A stretch of DNA of 64,000 bases from Rhizophagus clarus (lineage: Eukaryota > Glomeromycota > Glomeromycetes > Glomerales > Glomeraceae). The first letter of the stretch is position 1, and every line of letters starts with the position of its first letter. Shown in pieces: positions 48,240-59,349 of this stretch. Location: the NCBI GenBank assembly GCA_015698045.1, contig BLAL01000058.1, positions 932,501 to 996,500 on the forward strand, given 5' to 3'. The position numbers and the translations under genes were made by a program. The notes beneath the pieces were generated by a model. That model worked only from the letters and a program-made list of their open reading frames with translations. It was not told the origin of the DNA and made no database searches.

Positions 48240-49499
48240 TTAATCTATTATTGGAAGATTCCATTCTTTCTGATCGTAGTAAGATTTTAGTAAACTTCCA
48301 TTGAAAGGAGCTTTTAGGACTTTTCCTTGCATATCCCTTATTTTATAGCTTTCATTTTGTAAAACCGTATGGACATAATAGGGTCCTTTCCATTTTTCAT
48401 CTAATTTTCCAGACCATTGTTTCGCTTTTTCAGCCTTGTACAATAAAACTTTATCTCCTATTTGAAAAGATCTATGACGTTTAATTTGCTGATCATGATG
48501 TAATTTCTGTTTGGCTTGTTGCTGATCTATCCTTTGTCGGGTAGATTCTCTATCATGTGGTAGCTCATTAACTAATTTGTTGATCCTATCGGATAATTGT
48601 TCTTCATTTTGGGTAAGATCATCAATTGGCAACTTTGCTTCACGACCATATGTTAAATAAAAAGGAGATATTTTGGTTGTGGATTGTTTACTTGTACGAT
48701 AAGCAAATAAAACTGGCTGAATAAACTGATCCCACTGTTCTACTTGTTTGACTAATTTAGCTAAAGATTCACATAAAGTTCTATTGAAACTTTCTACTAA
48801 TCCATTGGTTTGGGGATGATATGGTGTTGATAACAAATGCTTAATTTCAAATCTTTTGGTTAAACGATCAATAATTTGATTATTAAAATGAGTTCCTCGA
48901 TCTGTCAGTATTTTCTGAGGGCAACCATGTCAGCATATAATGTCTTCATATATAAATTTCTCAGTTTCTTCTGCTGTAGCTCTAGGTACTGCTTTTGCTT
49001 CAGGCCATTTAGTCAGGTAATCCATAGCAACTATAATATATTTATTTCCACTAGAAGTCTTTGGTAAAGGTCCTACAAAATCTATTCCTATTTGATAAAA
49101 AGGTGAATGTACAGGTATTGGATGTAGTAATTGATGAGTTTGAAGTTTTCCTCTTCTTTGACATGAGTCACAATTTTTAACATATTCTCTAATAATTTCA
49201 TACATCTGAGGCCAGTAATATCTAGTACGAATTTTGTTGAACATAATTTCTGTTCCAAAGTGTCCAGAAGTAGGATCATTATGTACCATGTAAAGAACTG
49301 GTTCCATTTCATGTACTCTAATCACTCTTAATAAATTTCCTTCTTTCTGTTTGTCTTTTCTATATAAATAGTTGTTTTTAATAATAAAAGAAGTACAAAA
49401 GTTTTTGAATTGTTTGTTAAGTTGTTGAGTATTTAAATCTAATGGTAGTTGTTGAGTAGTTAAATATTGAAAAATTCTATTATATTGGGTTGTATCCAT
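48240..49499 (-). pseudogene. Ty3/Gypsy integrase with one nonsense codon
   Basis: 420 codons in one frame, broken only by TGA at 48930-48932 (before HGCPQ). The zinc-binding HHCC module is visible (HNDPTSGHFG...CDSCQ), then the catalytic Asp (IGIDFVGP), the second Asp (LTDRGTHF) and Glu (HPQTNGLVESFNRTL), and the C-terminal WKGPY domain that binds DNA. All catalytic residues remain. The reading starts at its own ATG (49499) rather than continuing from RNase H. Confidence 0.88.
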
Positions 49500-49699
49500 T
49501 GTTATAAGAATATTTAAATAAAATAAAATAATAGGCTGTCTGTCGCAATGCAGGCACTTTTCGCTTTCACCTTTTAATAAATTTGATATTTGTTAAGGAT
49601 TTAATCTAAGGAAGCTACAAATGGCTCAGTAGAGATGGTGTAAGGGGGTAATCCATAGAAAAGTCGTAAGAAGCATTTTAAATAATGAACAAGGTTGGT

Positions 49700-50888
49700 T
49701 TATTTCACTCCTTCAGGTTCCTCCCACCAAGGTTGGTTTACCAAAAATTCTGGCTTCATATCAGGTCGTATTTTCCCTAAAGTAAATCCAATAATGCAAT
49801 CATGGAGGATAGTTCCATATGGGAGGTTCTTTTTGCACATTGTACAATAAGTAGGGATGCCAAAAGTTCAGTTATAACCGGTCATAACCGGTTTTTGCCA
49901 GTTCGGTTTCGGTTCGGTTTTAGTCAAAGACCGACCGGTTAACCGTCGGTTTTGTATATAAAAAAACCCGATGAAAAAACCGATCGGTTAATTGTAAATA
50001 TTTTGTAATTTATCCCGAAAAAATATCTTTGCTTCAATTGAAAATAACTAAAAAACATGAATTTTAATATTTAAATTTATGGTAATTTCCTTTTTGAAAT
50101 TATAAGGAGAATTTAATTTTGTGCGTTGATCACGTGATTTTTTTGTATCGCAAAATAAGCACTATTTTTGTAAGAAAAAATTATGTAAATTTAAATGTTA
50201 TTGCCATAATTAGCACTTTCTAATAATATTTTCTTCGGTTTTGCAATCAGTTTTGCGGTTCAGTTTTATCGGTCGGTTTTGCGGTCGGTTCGGTTTTGGC
50301 TGAAAACCGCGGTTTTAAAACCGAAACCAAACCGAACTGACCGTTGGCATCCCTAACAATAAGTATGAATATGATGGTTTTCTATGTCACATTCAAAGGT
50401 GCATCTACTTCCTCCTCTATTGATAGGTTGACCAGCAATTACTTGCTTTATTTGAATAAACTCTTGGAATAATTCCTGTAATTCTTCTTTTGAAAAATAA
50501 TATGCAGGAGTTTGAACTCCTTCTATATCATCATTCAAGATTAAAATGTCTTGACCTTCTTCTAGCCATTCTTCCTGATAGTTTGAATGATCTTCTTGTC
50601 GTGTATTTGCTGGTAGTATTCTTGCCAATCTCTTTCATAGTCTGATCCTAAAGTGCTATTATCCTTTCCCCAGCATATACATTGAATTTCTTCACAGTTT
50701 TCACATGGTTGAGGATAAATAATTTCGTATATTTCTGCTACTGGTTTGGTAGTGATGTCTTCTTCAGAGTCTGCTTCATAATCTTCCTCTTCTATGGGGG
50801 TTAAAGTTATTGGAGCAGATAAAGTATGCTTGGTAGGTCCAGGATATGTTTCTAATTCAATTAGAAAACAGAATGTTTCTTCAGGAGT
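49700..50888 (-). pseudogene. Cys-rich segment between RNase H and integrase, interrupted
   Basis: Excluding the MITE, a protein-like reading of about 220 residues exists in pieces: FCFLIELETYPGPTK, an acidic EEEDYEADSEEDITT part, CENCEEIQCICW, then after a frameshift near 50630 the QEDHSNYQEEWLEEGQD part and TFECDIENHHIHTYC, which continues across the MITE as TMCKKNLPYGT and ends EEPEGVK. Cys/His spacing suggests a zinc-binding module. Not a usual pol domain; family unknown. Confidence 0.5.
49854..50355. mobile_element. 502-bp hAT-type MITE
   Basis: Terminal inverted repeat TAGGGATGCCAA / TTGGCATCCCTA and an exact 8-bp target duplication ACAATAAG (49846-49853, 50356-50363). Filled with CCGGT/AACCG motifs near both ends. 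Non-coding. Relatives at 20670-27211 (split) and about 34640-35155. Confidence 0.92.
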
Positions 50889-52138
50889 TTAGATAATGCA
50901 TCAGCATTGGCATTAAGTTTTCCTGGTCTGTGTTTGATCTCAAAGTCGTACTGCTGTAATTCCATTACCCAACGGGCTCTTCTTCCTTTTGGCATCTTGG
51001 AAGTCTTTAACCATTTGAGGGCAGAGTGGTCAGTAATAATGGTAAATGGTCTTAATCCTAAGTAGTGTTGAAAATGTTTTATGGCCCATACTACAGCCAA
51101 ACACTCTTGGTCTGTTACAGAGTAGTTCTTTACTGCTGGATTAAGGCTTCTGCTTGCATAGGCAATTACATGTTCTTTACCATCTTCCTTTAGTTGAGAT
51201 AATACAGCACCTAATCCAATTCCAGAGGCGTCAGTATAGATAATGAAAGGTTTGTCGAAATCTGGATAACTTAGTACAGGGGCTTTAATTAGCATCTCCT
51301 TTAGTCTGTCAAAGGCTTGCTGTTGCTTTTCCTCCCAGTTGAAAGGAGCATCTTTCTTTAACAAAGTGAGCATTGGCCTTGCAATTCAGGAGAAATCCTT
51401 AATAAATTTCCTATAATAGGAGAATAGTCCAAGAGCAGCTCTTAATTGAGTAAGGTTTGTTGGTACTGGATAATTCTTGACTTTATCAATCTTTTCTGGG
51501 TCTGGTTTAATTCCATCTCTTCCTACTACATGTCCTAGGAAGTGTATATTAGGTAATGCAAAATAGCATTTCTTTAATTTTATTTTAAGGTTAGAATTTC
51601 TGAGCGCTTGAAAAACTTGAGCTATATGATCCATGTGTTGCTCAAAGTTTCCTTTGGTGTAGATGATTACATCATCCAGATACACGGCTACAAAGTCATT
51701 CAAAAATTCTTGCAGCACTCTATTCATTAGTCTTTGAAATGTACCAGGAGCATAGCTTAACCCAAAAGGCATGACTAGGAATTCATACAATCCAAAGGGG
51801 GTTACAAAGGCGGTCTTTTCTATATCCGCTTTGTCCATGGCTACTTGCCAATAACCACTGGCAAGATCCAAGGTAGTGAACCATTTGGCTTGTCCAAAAC
51901 TTTCCAACAGGTCGTCAATTCTAGGGAGTGGGTAGGCATCTGCTTTTGTAATAGCATTTAGTTTTCTATAATCAATGCAGATTCGCTTATCTTCTCCTTT
52001 TTTATCCACAATTACAACAAGTGAAGCCCAGGGGCTACATGATTTTCTAATGATTCCATTTTCTTCCATTTTTACAATTTCTTCCTTTAGAAATTCTTTA
52101 TTTTTAGGATTAATTCTGTAGGGTGCTTGAGAAATGGG
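50861..52138 (-). pseudogene. Reverse transcriptase and RNase H of element 2
   Basis: In frame with protease upstream. RT: WASLVVIVDKK, RICIDYRKLNAIT, the TLDLASGYWQ block, FVTPFGLYEFLVMPFGL and the catalytic YLDD (AVYLDDVIIY). A TGA at 51386-51388 interrupts the connection domain (after FIKDFS). RNase H: IIYTDASGIGLGAVLSQ, VTDQECLAVVWAIKHF, TIITDHSALKWL and the GKLNANADALSK end. Catalytic residues of both enzymes are kept. Confidence 0.92.
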
Positions 52139-53595
52139 TCATGCATCTCCAATATAAATTTTATGTTTTATGAGATTTGTTCTACCAATCTCAGTCTGAC
52201 TTTTGGCACAAATATCTCTGAAGGATGTAAGCAAATTGTTGAATAATTGTTGCTGGTGCACATCCAAAGGTCCAAGGTTAAGTTTATGAGGCTCTTCTTG
52301 GGTGGCAGTGACGGCTAAATAAATGGCTGGATTTTCATCCTCACTTTCTTCTATCTTTTTCTCAGATTCTTCATATGGGGTATGATTAGTCCAAGGGTTA
52401 AATTCTAGGTCGGATATATCAGAAAAATCATCAGATAAATCTGAAAGATAAAGAGGAGACTCCTCTATTTCTTCCTCTTCATATTCTTCACTATCAGTTT
52501 CCTCTTCATCATAGGACTCAGCAGGACGTCCTCTGGTGCATTGCATAGGAACAGTAATTCGTTTCTTTCTCCACAAGATAGTCAGTGTACCTTCTTCCCA
52601 ATCCAAATTGGCTTTGACCTTTTTAAGCCAATCATTTCCAAGAATAAAGACTTCGTCTGTAGAATCTAACACTTGAATGTTGAGGTTGATGAGATGAGAT
52701 TTTACTTCTATAGGAAAATCTTTTACTTCTCCTAAGGATCTAACTTTAGTACCATTGGCAGTTACAATTACTAAGTTGGAAGGCCCATTTATAGAATATC
52801 CAAGTCGTTTCATGAGCTTTTTGGTAATGATACTAGTGGCAGCACCACTATCAATGATGGCTGAAATAGGTTCTCCATCTACTCTCAATTGGCATCTGGC
52901 AGCAGTAGTAGGAGCATCATTGGCTGAGGAGATAAAATTGGTCTCTCTAGTTCTCTTCACACTTTTGAGCATGGCACTTCTATATTTTGGAATTTGAGAT
53001 GAGGCTTGTCCAATAGTTAAGCCACAAGGAAGGTCTTTGGTGTATTGGGCAATGTCAAATTCAGTCACATTTTCAATAGGTGCGGGTCTCATTTTAAATT
53101 TTCTTTTGATCTTTTGAGCTTTAATGGTGGATGGGGTAGTTTCTGCTGAAGGAACAACTGGAATGATATATTCCTCTCCTCCTTCATCCATTTCATCTCC
53201 TGTTCTCACTCTTTTTCTTAGTTGTCTTTCTTTTCCAGATTCTGAACGAGTATTTACATATACTTCATATTCAGCCTCATCCTCCTCTTCTTCATCATAG
53301 GAGTAGTATTCTTCTTCTTCAACATATTCTTCATCCAGGAAATTAACAGGTCTGGTGAAAAGTTTATTATTATTATTATTATTATTATTTCCTGAGTTGT
53401 TATTTCTATTACTTCTGCACTCTCTGGAGATATGTCCTACTTTCCCACATTTGAAACAGGTTAGTTTAGTTTTATCTCTAGCCTTTTCTGTAGTCGCTCT
53501 AAAATTTCTGGGCTTGCTATTATTGTTACTATTATTTTGAGCTAGCAATGCTGATGATAAGGTTGCATAATTAAGAGTCAATTGTTGGAGCTGTT
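52139..53595 (-). pseudogene. Gag zinc knuckle and protease of element 2
   Basis: The CCHC knuckle CFKCGKVGHISRECR is followed by an Asn run coded by (ATT)n on the plus strand, acidic linkers, and an aspartic protease with DSGA (AIIDSGAATSIITKKLM) and the ILGNDWL flap-end motif. Terminates at TGA 52139-52141, after which RT continues in the same frame, so it is a nonsense change or a readthrough site. The right edge is the hAT insertion; gag continues beyond 59341. Confidence 0.9.
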
Positions 53596-53603
53596 GAGTT
53601 AAT

Positions 53604-53750
53604 TAGTGTTTCCACCTGTTATCCGTTTATCCGGATAAATATCAGATATCCGTTATCTGGCAGATATCCGGATAATTTTTTTTAAACGGATCAGATAAAC
53701 AGATAAACGGATAATTTAACAGATTATCTGGATTTATCTGTTTAGTATGA
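53604..53750. repeat. hAT left subterminal motif cluster
   Basis: Many variants of TATCCGGATAA/ACGGATAA close to the end. The mirror cluster lies at 59180-59341. Such arrays are the usual transposase binding sites of hAT elements. Confidence 0.7.
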
Positions 53751-53939
53751 TTATAATAGTAGTATAATATACCATTACCAATAATAATTAATTACCAGAA
53801 TGTAAATTGTTTATTTAATTTTATTATTGCATATTTATATAATATTTACATAATTTAATTATTTAAAAATATATTTTAAATTTGAAATGTAAACATGTCG
53901 GAAATCAAATGTCAATCTATTTCTCCGATCCTATCAAAA

Positions 53940-55349
53940 ATCGGATCATCGAATGGTGAATCGGATGACCGGATTGACCGGATAGATCAAATAATCTGGT
54001 CTATTTTTATTTGAAAATTTTTTTTAAAAAAAAATTTTTTTTCTTTCTCTAGAATATGACTTAGACGGCTTGGACGGCTTGGATTTTTAAGTAAGTGCAG
54101 ATTTCCCTTTTGTTTGATACTTGGGAACGTCTCTAATGTTCTTTTACCTTTTTTCTTTAGGGACGACTTCCTGGATTTGGATTTCGGTTTGGACTATGAA
54201 AATTAATATTTTGTTTGTTTTTGGAACGTCATTGACGTTCCTTTTACTTTTTTCTTTAGAGAGGCCTTCCTGGACTTGGATTTCAGCTTGATTATGAAAA
54301 GTAAGGTGGATTCTTTTGGTTTTTCTTGTCTTTGGAATGTCAGTAACGTTCCTTTCACCTTTTTTTTTTTAGGAGACACCTTCCCGGACCTGTTAGTATT
54401 AGAAGGTTAGTAATGCTGATGTTCCATTCTAGATGAACTCGTTCTCATCACTTGACCGTTACTAATATCTTTCTTTCTTTTTTTAGAGAAACGGTTCTTT
54501 TTGTCCAAAATTTTTTTTCTTCTTGTTATTTATCTCCATTAATAACAATTTTACTTTATTACAGGAATAAACTGATATCTGATGCTTGGTGAACGAATGA
54601 TTTGGATTTTTGTCTGAAAGGTTCAGTTCAACATTATGGTTAGTGGTTTGTTTTGGCTGATAAACTTGTTTTATTCCTTTATCTTTTTCTTTTTGCCTGA
54701 CTAATCCATTACCAACAATTTTTTCTCCCTTTTTTACAGGAATGGATTGTTGTACAAACGGTTTGGGAATTCAGTTTTTGGGAGGTTCTGTTGACAAGTT
54801 TGGTGTTTCATTCCAGTTGATGAATCTTTTTTCCTTCAACCTTTTTATTTTCTTTGATTCTCTCTTTTTTTCTGTTTGTTTCTTCAGCTCACTATTAAAA
54901 CTTTTTTTTTTTTATAGGAATAAACTGATAGATGAATTATTTAAAGTCAGATGGGAGGTCTGCAGTTCTACTCGACATTAAGTTTTTTCTTCTTGTTTTT
55001 TTCAGTGCTGGGAATTTCCATGTTTCTTTAACTATTACTAATTGATTATTTCTTTTATAGAAATAATTGGAAATTTCATACAATAATTACAAAGTTTATT
55101 AATTGTAAATACTCACATAATAAGTTTTTTGTAATAAACGACTTAAACTTTAAAAAACTTGTGTGTTTCCAATTTACAAGATTATATTCAAATATATATA
55201 AAGATGAGAAAAATTCACAAGATCATCTGCAATTATAAACAATTTCCTTTTTGAATCTAGGAAGAATCCAAAAATGATAAGATAATCAATTTGCGTGTGA
55301 AAAATTAATTTTTTTCATCCTTTCTTTTTGAAATAAACTTCATTTTAAG
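53940..55349 (+). other. hAT leader with repeated splice-like modules
   Basis: Between 54050 and 54420 a module recurs three times: TTTAG, then a GACTTCCTGGATTTGGATTT-like block, a GGACTATGAAAA end, then GTAA-like donors and GGAACGT.. strings. Reverse-complement relatives lie at about 58095-58140 and 58863-58920. More T-rich tracts with AG acceptors follow to 55060. It may be an untranslated, multiply spliced leader. No ORF supported (79-codon ORF at 54742 rejected). Confidence 0.45.
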
Positions 55350-57606
55350 ATGTCTGCTCAAACTAATACTGAAAGCATAGCTGATCATTCTAAACCAAAA
55401 AAAACAAGAGCAAAAACTTCCTTCATTTGGCAATATTTTAATGAAGAAGAAATTGAATAAAATGGAAAAAAGATTACTGTTATTAAATGTCAAGTAATGA
55501 ATAATGATGGTCCATGTGGAGTTTCTTATCAAAATTCTGGAAATTCTACTGGAAATGCAATATATCACTTGCGTACATTGCATAATATTGATAAAAATGG
55601 TAAGATGACAGAACATCAAGAAACAAATACTATTAAGGTTAGTTTTGATTTGAAATCTTATATATTTTAGTGTAATTTGATGATTTACATTATTATAAAA
55701 ATTTATAATACCATCTTATTAAATTTACTGAAAAGACTCATACAGAAAAACGACAAAAACAATTGCGACAATTTTTAGTTAATTGGATCATAAATGATCT
55801 ACAGCCCATTCATGTCGTCAAAAGTGCAGATTTGAAAATGCTTTTTAAAGAATTGGATCCTGGATTTATTATGCCTTGTCAAAAATCAATTAGAAATATA
55901 ATTGATGATGCATTTGATTATACTTCACCACAACTAAAAACTTTAATGAAAAATGAAGCAACATCAGTATCCTTAACTTTGGACTTATGGACTTCTAAAA
56001 GTCGTCAAGGTTACCTTGGAATCACTTGTACTTTTATTAATTCTCAATGGAAACTAAAAGAATTAACGCTCACTATTGAATATATCCGCTATCCACATAC
56101 TGCAGAACACATCCTAGAAACTCTTGAATCAGTTCTTGAAGAATGGGAAATTAGAGATAAAGTTTATACCATTACTACTGATAATGGCAGTAATGTTAAA
56201 AAAGCAATCAATAATATGAGAGGAGTGAAATGGTTAGGATGTGTTGCACATACATTGCATTTAGTAGTTGGAAAGGGTATGATACCTGCTCAAGTTTTAA
56301 TCATGAGAGCTAAGCGTTTAATTGATTTTTTCATGCGTTCTAAACAGAGTGAACGATTGGAAATAATACAAAAAAAAATTTCAGATATTGCAAAAAATAG
56401 TAATAAAGAAATTAATATAGATGGACTTGAAGAAGAAGATGAAGAAGTTTATAATTTATTGAAAAATAATTCAGAATTTGTGAGTTAATTTTTAATTTAT
56501 TTAAAAATATAAATATTATAATTTTATTTATTTCAATGAATTTTTAGGATGTTAGCCAGACTTCAGATTACTTAAATGTTATTGCAGATGTTACAACACG
56601 CTGGAATTCCTCATTTTTAGCTTGGCAGAGACTTCTTAAGTTGAAGGATTATATTAATTTACTAATCAGTACACTTTCAACAAAATTAGATCCAGATTCC
56701 AAAAAAGATTGCAAAAGATTAAAACAAATTATGTTACAAGAACAAGAATGGGATACAATTAAGGATCTTGTTTCAATTTTAAAGCCATTTGCTGAAGCTA
56801 CCAATTATCTTGGTGGTAATAAATACTGTACATATACCATTATGGTTCCTACTCTTATTAAAATAATCAATCGACTTAAACCTTCAACAGCTGATGATGA
56901 AAAATATGTGTCAGAAATCAATTTTAAAAATCTTGAAAATATATTTGATGATCAAATTTCTATTGAAAATGATGAGGAAGAAAAGCCAAATCCAACAGCA
57001 ATTAGAAGGCTTAAAATAAATGATCCTGCAAATACTAAAGATCTGGTTAAAAAAATCAAATTAACCTTATATGCTGCAATGAAACATTATTGGAAAAATC
57101 TTATTGCACCAGAAGTTCTTCTTCCAAGTCTACTTGACCCTAGAATAAAGGATTTATCATTTGTTTCTGTTAAAGAGCGTTTTGATGCTGAAGAACTTTT
57201 AAATGATGAATATGATCAAGAAAAATTAAAATCATTATCTTCAAGTACTTCAATTCAAGATGATGATGAATCTCAAGAATATGATTCAATTTTTGCAAGT
57301 TTTAAAACGCCAGCTTCTAAAGAAATTAATGAAATAACTGAATATCTTTCTCTCAAGAAAATCAATTTTGAAAGTGATCCCCTTGTATGGTGGCATGGAC
57401 AGGAAGAAAACTTTCCAATATTAAGTAAAATTGCCAAAAAATATCTTGCAGTATATGCATGTTCAACATCCAGTGAAAGGCTCTTTTCAGATGCTGGCAA
57501 TTTGCTTACAGCCAAGAGAAATCGTATGTCTCCAAAATTTTTTAAAAAAATTATGTTTCTTAAAAGAAATGGCATACATGTAGATTCCATTCACAAACAA
57601 CTTTAA
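55350..57606 (+). pseudogene. hAT transposase, one nonsense codon
   Basis: Exons 55350-55637, 55736-56479 and 56548-57606, all in phase 0 with GT-AG introns; 696 codons if the TAA at 55458-55460 (codon 37) were sense. Exon 1 encodes a BED-type zinc finger (TSFIWQYF; Cys pair, then HLRTLH). Exon 2 has the RNase H-like catalytic core start (LTLDLWTSKSRQGYLGIT, YTITTDNGSN, CVAHTLHLVV). Exon 3 ends with the hAT C-terminal dimerisation domain (WWHGQEENFPILSKIAKKYL, CSTSSERLFSDAGNL, KRNRMSP). One lesion only, so decay is recent; initiation downstream would drop the zinc finger. Confidence 0.9.
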
Positions 57607-58213
57607 TTGAAAGTTTTTAAAGAATTATATGGAATTTTTTTTAATAATTCAATTTATGACACATTTATTAATAAATAAAAATTTTTCAATCTTTATAATT
57701 GTGAGAAATACATTATGGTTTTTATTAAAATTAACATTATTTTAAAAAAAAAAAAGTCCAAATGTTAAATAAAAATCACTACTTAAACGAGAAGATGGAT
57801 AAAAAAAGAAAAATAAGAGTAATGTAAAAACTGAATTAATTGAACAAAAAGCCCAAACTAAAGTTTATGAAATTTTAAAGAGGAAACATTTATTAATAAG
57901 TAAGTTAAGGAATAAGAATAATGAAAAGAAATCATAAAAAAGATAAATTCGTTCATCTGTGATCCATCTGATCCGTTTAACTCACCAGATTGACATCAGT
58001 TATCTGGTCTATCCGATAAATAGGCCTGAAGAAAAGAAGCAAAGAAATATTAGTATCATTCTTAAAAAAAAAAAACTGAAACCCACCTTTTCGGACTTAC
58101 CTTTTCATAGTCCAATCCGAATTCAGGAGTTCCTACAGAAATGAAGCGAAAAGAACGTTAATATCATTATCAAGCAAAATAAACCCAAAAACTACCTTTC
58201 TGAACTTACCTTT
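57607..58213. other. hAT 3' region
   Basis: A/T-rich tail after the transposase stop, then one reverse-complement copy of the leader module (about 58095-58140). No gene. Confidence 0.5.
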
Positions 58214-58861
58214 CCCTATAAAAAATAAATGTCCGGAAAATGTTATCAAAAATGTCTGAAAAATGTCCAGAATAAATCTGATATGTCCGGAAAATGTCCA
58301 CTTTTTTGGTACATGTCTGATACACTTCTGATACTTAAAATTTTGACATGTCCTAACTTTGTCCAGAATTCGTCCAGTATTTGTTCGGTATAAAATTTTG
58401 GACAAATTTCGGACAGTTAAACCTGGACAAATTCTGGACATAGTAAAAAAACCAGATAGACAAATTCCGGACATGAAAAAGTTCAGGACAAATTCTGGAT
58501 ACTATTTCCAAAAAAGGATAAATTAATTTTGTAAAAAAATGCAAAAGCACAAAACTGACATTCAAAATCTTTTCTGTCGTACTAATTAAAATTGCAGAGC
58601 AGGCAAAAATACTATATATTTATGATATAAAAATTTTTGGGTTAAGGAATAATGATGATCATCTATCCATTGATCATCTTGTGGCAAAATTTTACGAAAA
58701 TACATTTCCGGACAATTTCAGGACAAATTCCTAATATCCCGAAAATGCAGTGTTTTCAGAACAGTTTCCGGACACACAGTGTCCTGAATTTCTGGACAAT
58801 ATTTTAGAAAATTTTTCCAGACATTTTCTGGACATTATCCGGACACATATTTTTTATAGGG
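58214..58861. mobile_element. 648-bp inverted-repeat element nested in the hAT
   Basis: Ends CCCTATAAAAAATAAATGTC and the reverse complement GACACATATTTTTTATAGGG. Flanked by TTT on both sides (58211-58213, 58862-58864); the neighbouring module at 58098 shows the unfilled site CTTACCTTTTCATAG. Interior packed with ATGTCCGGAAAATGTC variants in both directions. Non-coding; ORFs inside are repeats. Confidence 0.8.
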
Positions 58862-59179
58862 TTTTCATAGTCCAAACCAAAACCCAGAAGTCACCTAAAG
58901 AAATAAAGTGAAGTAAACGTAATGACGTTCCAAGACAAAAAAAAACAAGAAATCGCCCACCCCAACTTACCTTTCCTAGTTCATGACAAAGTTCAAGTTC
59001 CACCACTGATCCATTCCTGTAAAAAGAAAAGAATTTTAATAACTAGCTAAAGAAACAAACTGAAAATATAAAAAAAATAAAATGGAACAATGGAAAACTT
59101 ACCTCAATACATGTGCAATTTATAAAACAAACAAAACTGAAGTAGAAAAATTTAATGATAAAGTAAAAAAATAATTAAT

Positions 59180-59341
59180 AAGTCCAACGGATATCCGGAT
59201 AATCTGATAGTACGACGGATATCCGGATAATCAGATAAATCTGTCAGATATCCGGATAAATCCGATTATCCGTTGTGGTTATCCAGATAAAATAACGGAT
59301 TCGGATAACGGATAACGGATATTATCCGGATCTAAACACTA
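59180..59341. repeat. hAT right subterminal motif cluster
   Basis: Dense ATCCGGATAA and ATAACGGAT motifs, matching the left cluster, up to the terminal AAACACTA. Confidence 0.7.
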
Positions 59342-59349
59342 GAGTTAAT

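Larger units (their letters stand above)
53604..59341 (+). mobile_element. hAT DNA transposon inserted in gag of element 2
   Basis: 5738 bp. Ends TAGTGTTT... / ...AAACACTA and an exact 8-bp duplication GAGTTAAT (53596-53603, 59342-59349). Removing it restores the continuous gag frame. Carries a three-exon transposase gene with one nonsense codon, subterminal motif clusters, splice-like modules and a nested inverted-repeat element. Confidence 0.94.

Noticed and set aside
54742-54981. 79-codon plus-strand Phe-rich ORF
   Set aside because: Lies in the T-rich hAT leader and resembles intron tract sequence.
57273-57590. 105-codon minus-strand ORF
   Set aside because: Shadow of hAT transposase exon 3.
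58133-58565. Two Cys/Phe-rich minus-strand ORFs
   Set aside because: They lie inside the ATGTCCGG repeat element and only translate its repeats.
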